From Thalassobellus citreus (GTDB lineage: Bacteria > Bacteroidota > Bacteroidia > Flavobacteriales > Flavobacteriaceae): a stretch of 64,000 nucleotides of DNA. The stretch spans positions 248,001-312,000 of the forward strand of contig NZ_JBISCC010000122.1 of assembly GCF_044385915.1 (NCBI RefSeq). The letters run 5' to 3'. The position numbers and the translations under genes are program-made. Below are positions 27,496 through 35,288 of this stretch, one piece after another (the first letter of the stretch is position 1; each line of letters opens with the position of its first letter). The notes beneath the pieces were generated by a model. The model was not told the origin of the DNA and ran no database searches. It was given only the letters and a program-made list of their open reading frames with translations.

Positions 27496-27515
27496 CTTTC
27501 AATAATTATTGAAAG
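27496..27515. promoter_or_regulatory. Perfect 20-bp palindrome, probable GbsR-type operator
   Basis: CTTTCAATAATTATTGAAAG is a perfect palindrome located 16 bases before the -7 element of the regulator gene, over the -33 region. A near copy lies at 28064-28081, before the next gene. Autorepression by the encoded regulator is the natural reading, but it is inferred. Confidence 0.7.
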
Positions 27516-27530
27516 CTTAGAAATTATTTA

Positions 27531-27538
27531 TATCTTTG
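27531..27538 (+). promoter_or_regulatory. -7 element of the GbsR-type gene
   Basis: TATCTTTG fits TAnnTTTG and ends 4 bases before the ATG at 27543. Transcription would start at about the start codon, giving a leaderless mRNA. Confidence 0.55.
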
Positions 27539-27542
27539 AGTC

Positions 27543-28046
27543 ATGGAATATCAAGAGGCAAAAGAAAAATTTATAAACACCTGGGGAAGCTTAGGCACGC
27601 TTTGGGGTATTAATAAAGCCATGGCACAAATACAATCGCTTCTTTTTATTTCAACAAAACCATTATCTATGGAAGAGATTATGGATGAACTTAAAATTTC
27701 TCGTGGTAATACGAGTATGAACCTTCGCCAATTAATGGATTGGGGCATCGTAACTAAAGAGCTTGTTCCGGGAGAACGCAAAGAATTTTTCACTACTGAA
27801 AAAGATGTACAAGAACTAGCTAGACATATTGCAAAAGAACGTAGCAGAAGAGAAATTAAACCCGTTATTAAAATATTAAAAGATGTGAGTTCTATTAAAG
27901 ATGATGGCACAGAAAAAACTAAAGAGCTTATTAAACAAACAAAAGCATTACACGATTTAGCTGAAACTGCCGACTCATTAATGAATAAAATAGTAAACCA
28001 AGAACAAAACTGGATCACAAAGTCTTTACTCAAACTTATTAAGTAA
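27543..28046 (+). CDS. GbsR/MarR-family transcriptional regulator
   Basis: The 167-residue protein has the GbsR layout. It begins EAKEKFINTWGSLGTLWGIN, with the WGxLGxxWGINK/R signature of the family. A winged helix-turn-helix covers residues about 30-95 (SMEEIMDELKISRGNTSMNL, then RQLMDWGIVTKELVPGERKE). A C-terminal helical dimerisation part follows (KALHDLAETADSLMNKIV). It probably represses itself and the two downstream genes through the palindromes at 27496 and 28064. The ligand is unknown; GbsR in Bacillus senses choline, and that cannot be transferred here. The start codon is supported by the family start and by the promoter position. Confidence 0.9.
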   Translation: MEYQEAKEKFINTWGSLGTLWGINKAMAQIQSLLFISTKPLSMEEIMDELKISRGNTSMNLRQLMDWGIVTKELVPGERKEFFTTEKDVQELARHIAKERSRREIKPVIKILKDVSSIKDDGTEKTKELIKQTKALHDLAETADSLMNKIVNQEQNWITKSLLKLIK

Positions 28047-28063
28047 AAAAATTTAAAACATAG

Positions 28064-28081
28064 TTTCAGTAATTATTGAAA
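28064..28081. promoter_or_regulatory. Second operator-like palindrome
   Basis: TTTCAGTAATTATTGAAA matches the inner 18 bases of the palindrome at 27496-27515 with one substitution. It lies 20 bases before the ATG of the membrane-protein gene at 28102. Confidence 0.6.
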
Positions 28082-28101
28082 TTTTAAAAAACAATAAAAC
28101 T

Positions 28102-28542
28102 ATGAATACACAAATCCCTAACTGGTTAATCATTCTTGGAGGATGTGGTCAAATATTCACTGCACTAATCTATCCATTCATTCGTCATAAAGTTTTTGAT
28201 TGGTACAATGATGTAAAACAACTAAAGTCATTAAACCAAGAGATAGCTAAAACCTATGGCAGGTACATTCAAGGTTTAAACTTTTCTTTTGGAATAATTG
28301 CCATTTTAATTCCTAATGATTTAAAAAATCACACAAATTTAGCTATTGCAATAACAGGGCTCATTGCAGCTTATTGGGTAGGCAAAGTGATAACACAAAT
28401 AGCATATTATCCAATGTATGAAATTCCAAAAAAATTGATTTTTAAAATAGGCAGTTATTTCATGAATACGCTCTTCACACTCTTTGCTTTTGTATACTCA
28501 TGGTTATTTATATACAACCTAATACTTCATTTTAATCTTTAA
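28102..28542 (+). CDS. Four-TM membrane protein of unknown function
   Basis: I do not recognise this 146-residue protein. It has four hydrophobic segments (about residues 8-27, 56-70, 78-97 and 116-142), with a charged cytoplasmic-type loop after the first (RHKVFDWYNDVKQLK, EIAKTYGRYIQGLNF). It lies between the GbsR-type regulator and a methyltransferase, with its own copy of the palindrome 20 bases upstream. The stop is 9 bases before the methyltransferase ATG, so the two are probably cotranscribed. A role in handling the methyltransferase's lipophilic substrate is possible but speculative. Confidence 0.75.
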   Translation: MNTQIPNWLIILGGCGQIFTALIYPFIRHKVFDWYNDVKQLKSLNQEIAKTYGRYIQGLNFSFGIIAILIPNDLKNHTNLAIAITGLIAAYWVGKVITQIAYYPMYEIPKKLIFKIGSYFMNTLFTLFAFVYSWLFIYNLILHFNL

Positions 28543-28551
28543 AAACAAAAT

Positions 28552-29427
28552 ATGGAAACTAATACAATCACATTATCAAAAAATAGAGAAACAAATAAAA
28601 TTGAAATGATTGATTTCTATAATGAAGCTACAGAAGATTATGAATTCTGGAGTAAAGATTTCAACATGCACTTTGGTTACTATATTCCTTTTAAAACAAA
28701 TCCTTTTAAAAGAGATACCATGCTTAATGAGATGAACAATCAAGTAATTAATCACTTAAATATTAACCAAGAAAGAAAAACATTAGCCGATTTAGGTTGC
28801 GGAATGGGAGGAACAATGAGATATGCCCTAAAAAAGAATAAAAAGCTTTCTGCTTTTGGAGTAACACTCTCCGAATTTCAAGTAAAGAAAGGTAATGAGT
28901 TATTAAAGAATTACAATGGAACTATATTAAAAGAAAACTACAATAACACGTCTTTCAAATCGAACACATTTGATGCAGCACTTGCTATAGAAAGTTTTTG
29001 TCATTCAGGACATAGTAAAAAATCAATAGAAGAAGCTTTTCGAATTTTAAAACCAAACGGAAAATTAGTTATTGCTGATGCATTCCTTAAAAAAAGTGAA
29101 ACTAATTTATGCTTAGGCAGTAATTACGCTTATAAAAAGCTATGCAGTCATTGGAGTTTAGATAAACTAGAAACCATAGATAGCATGGTAAAAAAATTAA
29201 AAGAACAGGGGTTTACAAAAATTGAAATTGAAAACGCATCCTTTAGAGTAGCGCTATCTGTATTACATGTACCATTTACTATTATTGGTTTTGTAATAAA
29301 ACAGCTTTTTAATTCTAAAACATTAAAACGTGAAAGCTTACATAATCTCAAAGGATCATTTTACGCATTATTATCTGGGTTACACATGAAAAGTTTTGGT
29401 TATTATATAATAAGCTGTACTAAATAA
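28552..29427 (+). CDS. Class I SAM-dependent methyltransferase
   Basis: The 291-residue class I methyltransferase has SAM motif I at TLADLGCGMGGTMRYA, then GVTLSEFQVKKGNELL and a motif II/III-type IESFCHSGHSKKSIEEAFRI. The overall pattern (YNEATEDYEFWSKDFNMHFG at the start, ending with hydrophobic FTIIGFVIKQLF) resembles the tocopherol, sterol or cyclopropane-fatty-acid type of small-molecule methyltransferase, often acting on a lipophilic substrate. The exact substrate cannot be read. It follows the membrane protein by 9 bases and is the last gene of the GbsR-controlled unit. Confidence 0.88.
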   Translation: METNTITLSKNRETNKIEMIDFYNEATEDYEFWSKDFNMHFGYYIPFKTNPFKRDTMLNEMNNQVINHLNINQERKTLADLGCGMGGTMRYALKKNKKLSAFGVTLSEFQVKKGNELLKNYNGTILKENYNNTSFKSNTFDAALAIESFCHSGHSKKSIEEAFRILKPNGKLVIADAFLKKSETNLCLGSNYAYKKLCSHWSLDKLETIDSMVKKLKEQGFTKIEIENASFRVALSVLHVPFTIIGFVIKQLFNSKTLKRESLHNLKGSFYALLSGLHMKSFGYYIISCTK

Positions 29428-29481
29428 TTCAAATAGTTATAGGCTTAAATAAAAGCAACCAAAATATTCATTTTTTTACCT

Positions 29482-29489
29482 TATTTTTG
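29482..29489 (+). promoter_or_regulatory. -7 element of the sigma factor gene
   Basis: TATTTTTG fits TAnnTTTG and lies 22 bases before the ATG at 29512, suggesting transcription by the housekeeping sigma. Confidence 0.5.
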
Positions 29490-29511
29490 GTATTCAAAAA
29501 ATTTCGCAACA

Positions 29512-30066
29512 ATGCCCAAACATGAAATTAATCCCAATAAGTGGATCGATTTATATTCCGATTATCTCTACAACTACACGATTTCTCGTGTTAGCGATAG
29601 AGAGATTGCGCAAGATTTGGTTCAAGACACCTTTTTTGCTGGGCTAAAATCAATGAAAAATTTTAAAGGAGAAGCTAGTGAACGTACTTGGCTAATTTCA
29701 ATTTTAAAACGAAAAATTATTGATCACTATCGTAAAATAAATTCTAACAAAGGAAAAGCTGAAGTTAGGATTAGTTACAATGACGATAGCGAAAGTGAAG
29801 GCGATTGGCTTGAAGAACGTGTTGCAGATCCTTTTGATAAAACAGCTGAAGACAGTATGCAGAATGAAGAACTTGGTGATGCCATACATAACTGCTTAAG
29901 TAAATTACCTCAAAAACAAGCAGATGTTTTTAAAATGAAAACCATTGAAGGTTTTGAAACCGAAGTAATTTGTAATGAATTAAATATTACAGCGTCTAAC
30001 CTTTGGGTTATCATTCATAGAGCTAGAACGGCCATGGCTGATTGCTTAAAAGAAAATTGGTTTTAA
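29512..30066 (+). CDS. ECF-type RNA polymerase sigma factor
   Basis: The 184-residue sigma-70 family protein has only regions 2 and 4. Region 2 is at residues about 10-70 (YLYNYTISRVSDREIAQDLV, ASERTWLISILKRKIIDHYR). Region 4 is at about 120-180 (LPQKQADVFKMKTIEGFETE, NITASNLWVIIHRARTAMAD). Such factors direct RNA polymerase to stress or envelope promoters. The next gene starts 2 bases later and has zinc anti-sigma features, the usual arrangement of a sigma with its inhibitor. The inducing signal and regulon are unknown. Confidence 0.92.
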   Translation: MPKHEINPNKWIDLYSDYLYNYTISRVSDREIAQDLVQDTFFAGLKSMKNFKGEASERTWLISILKRKIIDHYRKINSNKGKAEVRISYNDDSESEGDWLEERVADPFDKTAEDSMQNEELGDAIHNCLSKLPQKQADVFKMKTIEGFETEVICNELNITASNLWVIIHRARTAMADCLKENWF

Positions 30067-30068
30067 TT

Positions 30069-30329
30069 ATGAGTAAAATTAAAATAGGAATGCCTTGCGA
30101 TGAAGCAAATCACGTTTGTGATAAAACGCAATACAAAGAAGCTTCATTATGGGACATGATAAAACTAAACATACATTTAATTTATTGTAGAGCTTGTAGA
30201 AAATACACTAAGAACAACACACTACTCACTAAATCAATTGCAGAATCGAAAGTAGAATGTTTAGATAAAGATTGTAAAGAGAAAATGAAAAAAAATCTTG
30301 ATAAAGCAATAAAGGAAACAACTAATTAA
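30069..30329 (+). CDS. Small soluble zinc-type (ZAS-like) anti-sigma factor candidate
   Basis: The 86-residue protein contains HLIYCRAC (HxxxCxxC), the core of zinc-binding anti-sigma proteins, plus more Cys/His upstream (MPCDEANHVCDKTQ) and a CLDKDCK near the C-terminus. The ATG at 30069 is 2 bases after the sigma stop; an in-frame ATG at 30042 lies inside the sigma gene and is unlikely. There is no membrane segment, so if it binds the sigma it acts in the cytoplasm. Homologues are sometimes labelled glycine dehydrogenase, apparently from proximity to gcvP; that label does not fit the sequence. The last 8 bases overlap the convergent gene. Confidence 0.72.
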   Translation: MSKIKIGMPCDEANHVCDKTQYKEASLWDMIKLNIHLIYCRACRKYTKNNTLLTKSIAESKVECLDKDCKEKMKKNLDKAIKETTN

Positions 30330-31155
30330 ATAAAAGTAATAAAATAAGCCATAGAACTGGCAAGCCTTCTACCCAAAACGCACTATAATATTTCCCCTGC
30401 TCAACTTTAGAAAATAAGACAAGTAAAAGTGTTAAAATTGTTATTACTAATAAAGCTAAATATTTACTAAGCGATATTTCATCTTTTAAAAATTCTAAAA
30501 AGAAAAATATAACTAATAGCACAGCTCCAATTATTTTGGTTTGCTTCACGCCTATTTTCTGTGGCACTGTAGATAGTTTCAAACTATCATATCGTAAATC
30601 TCTAATTTCAAAAGGAAACATTAAAGCAATTACAAAAACATAACGCTGTAAACCTGTTATTATAACATCTGTATCTATTGGATAATCGTTATTAAATAAC
30701 GGAAGAAAAACAGTAACACCACTCCAAACCAATCCTATTAAATATATTTTAAGTCCGCCAATACTTCTTAAATTATGCTGACTATCTAAAAACATCCGTT
30801 TTGGCAAAAAAGGAATGGCATATAAAAAAGTAACAAGGCCTAAACCCGCTATATAAAACATAGTAGTTTCAGCCAATTGAAGTCCATAATAGCACATTAA
30901 TATAAAGCACAAAAAAGAAAATACCTGAATGCTTTTCAACCAATTTGTTAAGCTTCTATGATGAAATTTTGCAATACCAAAATATTTAACAAAGTTATAC
31001 CCTGTTATAGAGGCATAAAACACAAAATACAGCACATTCTCATCATAAGAAACATCAAATTCAATAAGTGTTATCCATGTTAATGAAAACACAGACAATG
31101 CAACATGAATACTACTATTTATATAAAAATTTAATGCTTGCCTAAACAACTTCAT
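30322..31155 (-). CDS. UbiA-like polytopic membrane protein
   Basis: The 277-residue protein is very hydrophobic with about eight membrane segments. It resembles the UbiA prenyltransferase superfamily in size and topology, and has a second aspartate motif in PFEIRDLRYDSLKL (D186, D190), followed by TVPQKIGVKQTK. The first motif, normally NxxxDxxxD, appears as GYNFVKYFGIAKFHH (residues 52-66) with no aspartates, so prenyl transfer is doubtful. The gene converges on the anti-sigma candidate with an 8-base overlap and is divergent from gcvP. Its role is unknown. Confidence 0.7.
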   Translation of the reverse strand: MKLFRQALNFYINSSIHVALSVFSLTWITLIEFDVSYDENVLYFVFYASITGYNFVKYFGIAKFHHRSLTNWLKSIQVFSFLCFILMCYYGLQLAETTMFYIAGLGLVTFLYAIPFLPKRMFLDSQHNLRSIGGLKIYLIGLVWSGVTVFLPLFNNDYPIDTDVIITGLQRYVFVIALMFPFEIRDLRYDSLKLSTVPQKIGVKQTKIIGAVLLVIFFFLEFLKDEISLSKYLALLVITILTLLLVLFSKVEQGKYYSAFWVEGLPVLWLILLLLFN

Positions 31156-31241
31156 TTAACAAAAGTATAAAAACTGTTGATAAGGTTTTGAAACGGTTAA
31201 AAACTTTCCGTTTTACGCAACAAAACATGTTAATTATTACT

Positions 31242-31249
31242 TATTTTTG
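31242..31249 (+). promoter_or_regulatory. -7 element of gcvP
   Basis: TATTTTTG fits TAnnTTTG and lies 26 bases before the gcvP ATG. No TTG is seen at a -33 position. Confidence 0.55.
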
Positions 31250-31275
31250 CGAAATATATAACAAATCATAACTTA

Positions 31276-34125
31276 ATGAATACAAACGCTTTTGCATTGC
31301 GTCATATTGGACCTAGAGAAGAAGAAACAAATCTTATGTTAAAAACCATAGGAGTTGATACACTAGACCAATTAATATATGAAACTGTTCCTGATGATAT
31401 TCGTTTAAAAAACGGATTAAATTTAGATGCTCCAATGACCGAGCATGAATATTTACTCCACATACACGAAGTATCTAAAAAAAACAAAGTATATAAAACC
31501 TATATTGGCTTAGGATATCATCCAACCATCTTGCCTGCAGTTATTCAAAGAAATATTCTTGAAAACCCAGGTTGGTATACAGCATACACGCCTTATCAAG
31601 CTGAAATTGCTCAAGGAAGATTGGAAGCGCTTTTAAATTTCCAAACCATGGTTATTGATTTAACAGGTATGGAAATAGCAAATGCATCACTTCTAGATGA
31701 AAGTACTGCAGCGGCCGAAGCTATGAGTTTATTATTTGCGGTACGCGATCGTGCACAGAAAAAAGCAGGTATCAATAAGTTTTTTGTTTCAGAAAATATT
31801 TTACCTCAAACTTTATCGCTTCTTCAAACAAGAGCATTCCCTATTGGGATTCAATTAATCGTTGGAAATGAAGACGATTTTGATTTCTCATCAGAATTCT
31901 TTGGAGCTATTTTACAATACCCTGGAAAAGATGGACAAATAACCGATATAAAATCATTTATTAGTAAAGCTAATGAAGCGCAAATAAAAGTTGCTGTTGC
32001 TGCCGATATTTTAAGCTTAGTAAAATTAGAAGCTCCTGGTAAATTTGGTGCCGATGTGGTAGTTGGAACGACTCAACGTTTTGGAATCCCTATGGGATAT
32101 GGTGGTCCTCATGCAGCATATTTTGCTACTAAAGAAGCTTATAAACGCGATTTACCTGGTCGTATTATTGGTGTTACAAAAGATGCCAATGGTAACAGAG
32201 CCTTACGTATGGCTTTACAAACACGCGAACAACATATTAAACGAGACAAAGCAACTTCAAATATATGTACCGCACAAGTTTTACTAGCTGTTATGGCTAG
32301 TATGTATGCCGTTTATCATGGAGAAAAAGGGCTAAAACATATTGCCAATAAGGTTCATAATAAAACAGTAACTCTAGCAAATGCATTAGAAAAACTAGGT
32401 TACAAACAAATAAACACCTCTTATTTTGATACGCTTCAGTTAAAAACAAAAGCTAAAAAAATTAAAAAGGTTGCTACCGAAAAGAAAGTAAATCTTCATT
32501 ATCCAGATAAAGAAACAGTTACCATTTCTATTAATGAAACGACTTCTATTAGAGATATTAATTATTTAATTTCTGTTTTTGCTGAAGCTGCTAATAAAGA
32601 AACAATAACTATATCTACTATTGAAAGCTTCAATAATATAGATGAATCTATACAAAGAACTTCAGAATTCTTAACACTTGATGTTTTTAAAACATACCAT
32701 TCTGAAACTGAATTAATGCGTTATATAAAATCATTAGAACGTAAAGATTTATCGTTAAATCATTCCATGATTTCTTTAGGATCTTGTACCATGAAACTAA
32801 ATGCGGCATCAGAAATGTTACCACTAAGCATTTTTAAATGGGCAAATGTGCATCCGTTTGTTCCTGCAAAACAAGCTAAAGGGTATTTAACTGTTTTAAA
32901 AGAGTTAGAAGATCAGTTAACAGAAATTACTGGTTTTGCGGCTACATCGTTACAACCAAACTCCGGTGCACAAGGAGAATTTGCTGGACTTATGGTAATA
33001 AAAGCGTATCATGAATCGCGTGGAGATCATCATAGAAACATATGTTTAATTCCATCTTCTGCTCATGGAACAAACCCTGCAAGTGCTGTTATGGCTGGTA
33101 TGAAGGTTATTGTAACTAAATCTACCGAAGAAGGCAATATTGATGTCGACGATTTACGTGAAAAAGCAGAATTACATAAAGACAATTTATCTTGTTTAAT
33201 GGTAACATATCCATCTACGCACGGTGTATACGAATCTGCTATTAAAGAAATAACAAAAATAATTCATGATAACGGCGGACAAGTTTATATGGACGGTGCC
33301 AACATGAATGCACAAGTAGGACTTACCAATCCAGGAAATATTGGAGCCGATGTTTGTCATCTTAATTTACACAAAACATTTGCAATTCCTCATGGTGGTG
33401 GTGGACCAGGAGTAGGACCAATATGTGTAGCAAAACAACTCGTGCCATTTTTACCAGGAAATCCTGTTGTTAAAACTGGTGGAGATAAAGCTATTACAGC
33501 TATTTCTGCAGCGCCTTTCGGATCTGCTCTAGCTTGTTTAATATCTTATGGCTATATAAAAATGCTTGGTGCAGAAGGTTTAACAGAATCTACTAAAATG
33601 GCCATTTTAAATGCCAACTATATTAAACAACGTTTAGAAGGAAACTTTGATACATTATATTCTGGTGAACGTGGTAGAGCTGCACATGAAATGATTGTTG
33701 ATTGCCGACCTTTTAAAGCCAATGGTATCGAAGTTACAGATATAGCAAAACGTTTAATGGATTATGGTTTTCATGCACCTACCGTTTCTTTTCCTGTTGC
33801 AGGAACATTAATGATAGAGCCAACAGAAAGTGAAAGTAAAGCCGAAATAGACAGGTTCTGTGATGCTATGATTTCTATTAAAAAAGAAATAGATCGCGTT
33901 TCAAAAGAAGACATTAACAACGTTTTAAAGAACGCTCCGCATACCTTAGAAATGGTTACTGCCAACGAATGGGATTTACCATACTCTCGTGAAGCTGCAG
34001 CATATCCTTTAGACTATGTAAAAACAAATAAATTCTGGCCTAGCGTAAGACGTGTAAATGATGCTTACGGAGATAGAAATTTAGTATGTTCTTGCGTACC
34101 TATAGAAGCGTATGCTGAAGCATAA
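31276..34125 (+). CDS. gcvP: Glycine dehydrogenase (aminomethyl-transferring), P-protein
   Basis: The 949-residue P-protein of the glycine cleavage system decarboxylates glycine and passes the aminomethyl group to the H-protein lipoyl arm. The N-terminal half begins FALRHIGPREEETNLMLKTI. The C-terminal half carries the pyridoxal phosphate lysine in LNLHKTFAIPHGGGGPG (K700), preceded by SLGSCTMKLNA and SAHGTNPASAVMAGM. It is the single-chain form; gcvT and gcvH are not in the window. It has its own promoter and is followed by a strong hairpin. Confidence 0.97.
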   Translation: MNTNAFALRHIGPREEETNLMLKTIGVDTLDQLIYETVPDDIRLKNGLNLDAPMTEHEYLLHIHEVSKKNKVYKTYIGLGYHPTILPAVIQRNILENPGWYTAYTPYQAEIAQGRLEALLNFQTMVIDLTGMEIANASLLDESTAAAEAMSLLFAVRDRAQKKAGINKFFVSENILPQTLSLLQTRAFPIGIQLIVGNEDDFDFSSEFFGAILQYPGKDGQITDIKSFISKANEAQIKVAVAADILSLVKLEAPGKFGADVVVGTTQRFGIPMGYGGPHAAYFATKEAYKRDLPGRIIGVTKDANGNRALRMALQTREQHIKRDKATSNICTAQVLLAVMASMYAVYHGEKGLKHIANKVHNKTVTLANALEKLGYKQINTSYFDTLQLKTKAKKIKKVATEKKVNLHYPDKETVTISINETTSIRDINYLISVFAEAANKETITISTIESFNNIDESIQRTSEFLTLDVFKTYHSETELMRYIKSLERKDLSLNHSMISLGSCTMKLNAASEMLPLSIFKWANVHPFVPAKQAKGYLTVLKELEDQLTEITGFAATSLQPNSGAQGEFAGLMVIKAYHESRGDHHRNICLIPSSAHGTNPASAVMAGMKVIVTKSTEEGNIDVDDLREKAELHKDNLSCLMVTYPSTHGVYESAIKEITKIIHDNGGQVYMDGANMNAQVGLTNPGNIGADVCHLNLHKTFAIPHGGGGPGVGPICVAKQLVPFLPGNPVVKTGGDKAITAISAAPFGSALACLISYGYIKMLGAEGLTESTKMAILNANYIKQRLEGNFDTLYSGERGRAAHEMIVDCRPFKANGIEVTDIAKRLMDYGFHAPTVSFPVAGTLMIEPTESESKAEIDRFCDAMISIKKEIDRVSKEDINNVLKNAPHTLEMVTANEWDLPYSREAAAYPLDYVKTNKFWPSVRRVNDAYGDRNLVCSCVPIEAYAEA

Positions 34126-34165
34126 AATTCACGGTTGAACATCGTAAAATAAAGCCAAAAAATTC

Positions 34166-34222
34166 TGCCTTTAATTATAAAGTAAGTATCTTGCTGTTAC
34201 TTTATAATTAAAGGCAATTTTT
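34166..34222 (+). terminator. 20-bp perfect hairpin after gcvP, ending at the next gene's start
   Basis: The arms at 34166-34185 and 34197-34216 are perfectly complementary around an 11-base loop, followed by ATTTTTCT. It is a strong intrinsic terminator by form and lies 40 bases after the gcvP stop. The T-run ends 6 bases before the ATG of the ketosynthase gene (34229). It might therefore act as an attenuator or as a structure over the translation start. Confidence 0.75.
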
Positions 34223-34228
34223 CTATAT

Positions 34229-35287
34229 ATGAATATCAAAATAACTGGCACAGGAAGCTATATCCCTGCCAATATCGAGAAGAATGAAGCGTTTTTCAAT
34301 AATGAATTTTTAAATAGTGATGGATCTACAATCAATGCTCCAAATGAAACTATTGTAAGAAAGTTTAAAGCTATAACAGGCATTGAAGAAAGGCGTTATG
34401 CTAAAAATCATTTAAACACATCAGACTTAGCTTCTTTTGCAGCCGAAAAAGCTATTGAAGATGCTAAAATCAATCGTGAAGATTTAGATTATATTATTGT
34501 AGCACATAACTATGGAGATGTAAAATACGACAGTATTCAAAGTGATACCGTACCAAGTATAGCCTCTAGAGTAAAACATCTTTTAGGCATAAAAAGCCCA
34601 AAATGTGTAGCATACGATATTCTTTTTGGCTGCCCTGGTTGGGTTGAAGCCACTATTCAAGCAAATGCGTTTATAAAAGCAGGAATTGCTAAAAAATGTT
34701 TAGTTATTGGAGCAGAAACCTTATCTCGAATAATTGATCCACACGATAGAGACTCTATGATTTATAGTGATGGTGCTGGTGCCGTAATATTAGAATCTAC
34801 AGATGAGGAAGGCGGTATACTAACTCATAATACTGCTACTTTTTCTTTTGATGAAGCACATTTTATATATTTTGGAGAAACTTATAAGCAAGAAACAAAA
34901 GAAGATCGTAGATATATAAAAATGTACGGTAGAAAAATTTACGAATTTGCTTTAACCAATGTACCTCTTGGTATGAAATCTGCACTTGACGAAAGTGGTA
35001 TTGATATAAAAGACGTTAAAAAAATACTCATTCACCAAGCCAACGAAAAGATGGACGAGGCAATCGTAAAACGATTCTACGAGTTATTTAATCTTGAAAT
35101 GCCTAAAGACATCATGCCAATGAGTATTGGTAAATTAGGGAATTCTAGCGTAGCAACGGTACCTACTCTATACGATTTAATATTAAAAGGTGATTTAGAA
35201 AGCCAAGAAATTAACAAAGGAGATGTTGTTATTTTTGCAAGTGTAGGAGCAGGAATGAATATAAATGCTATTGTTTACAAACAGTAA
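34229..35287 (+). CDS. Beta-ketoacyl-ACP synthase III family protein
   Basis: The 352-residue thiolase-fold enzyme has a complete KAS III catalytic triad: C135 (FGCPGW), H269 (IHQANEKMDEAI) and N305 (KLGNSSVATVPTLYDL). The start MNIKITGTGSYIPANIEKNE is typical. It is a FabH-like condensing enzyme that would join acetyl-CoA or another acyl-CoA starter to malonyl-ACP. Because it sits with a methyltransferase and a glycosyltransferase rather than other fatty-acid genes, it may serve a specialised lipid instead of housekeeping synthesis; this is inferred. No promoter is seen other than within the hairpin just upstream. Confidence 0.9.
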   Translation: MNIKITGTGSYIPANIEKNEAFFNNEFLNSDGSTINAPNETIVRKFKAITGIEERRYAKNHLNTSDLASFAAEKAIEDAKINREDLDYIIVAHNYGDVKYDSIQSDTVPSIASRVKHLLGIKSPKCVAYDILFGCPGWVEATIQANAFIKAGIAKKCLVIGAETLSRIIDPHDRDSMIYSDGAGAVILESTDEEGGILTHNTATFSFDEAHFIYFGETYKQETKEDRRYIKMYGRKIYEFALTNVPLGMKSALDESGIDIKDVKKILIHQANEKMDEAIVKRFYELFNLEMPKDIMPMSIGKLGNSSVATVPTLYDLILKGDLESQEINKGDVVIFASVGAGMNINAIVYKQ

Positions 35288-35288
35288 T

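Noticed and set aside
30042..30068. Start of the anti-sigma gene inside the sigma gene
   Set aside because: The MLKRKLVLI leader is out of keeping with the compact Cys-rich protein; the ATG at 30069 follows the sigma stop at normal operon spacing.
30069..30329. Label of glycine dehydrogenase for the 86-residue protein
   Set aside because: It has no similarity to GcvP; the label seems to derive from its neighbour.
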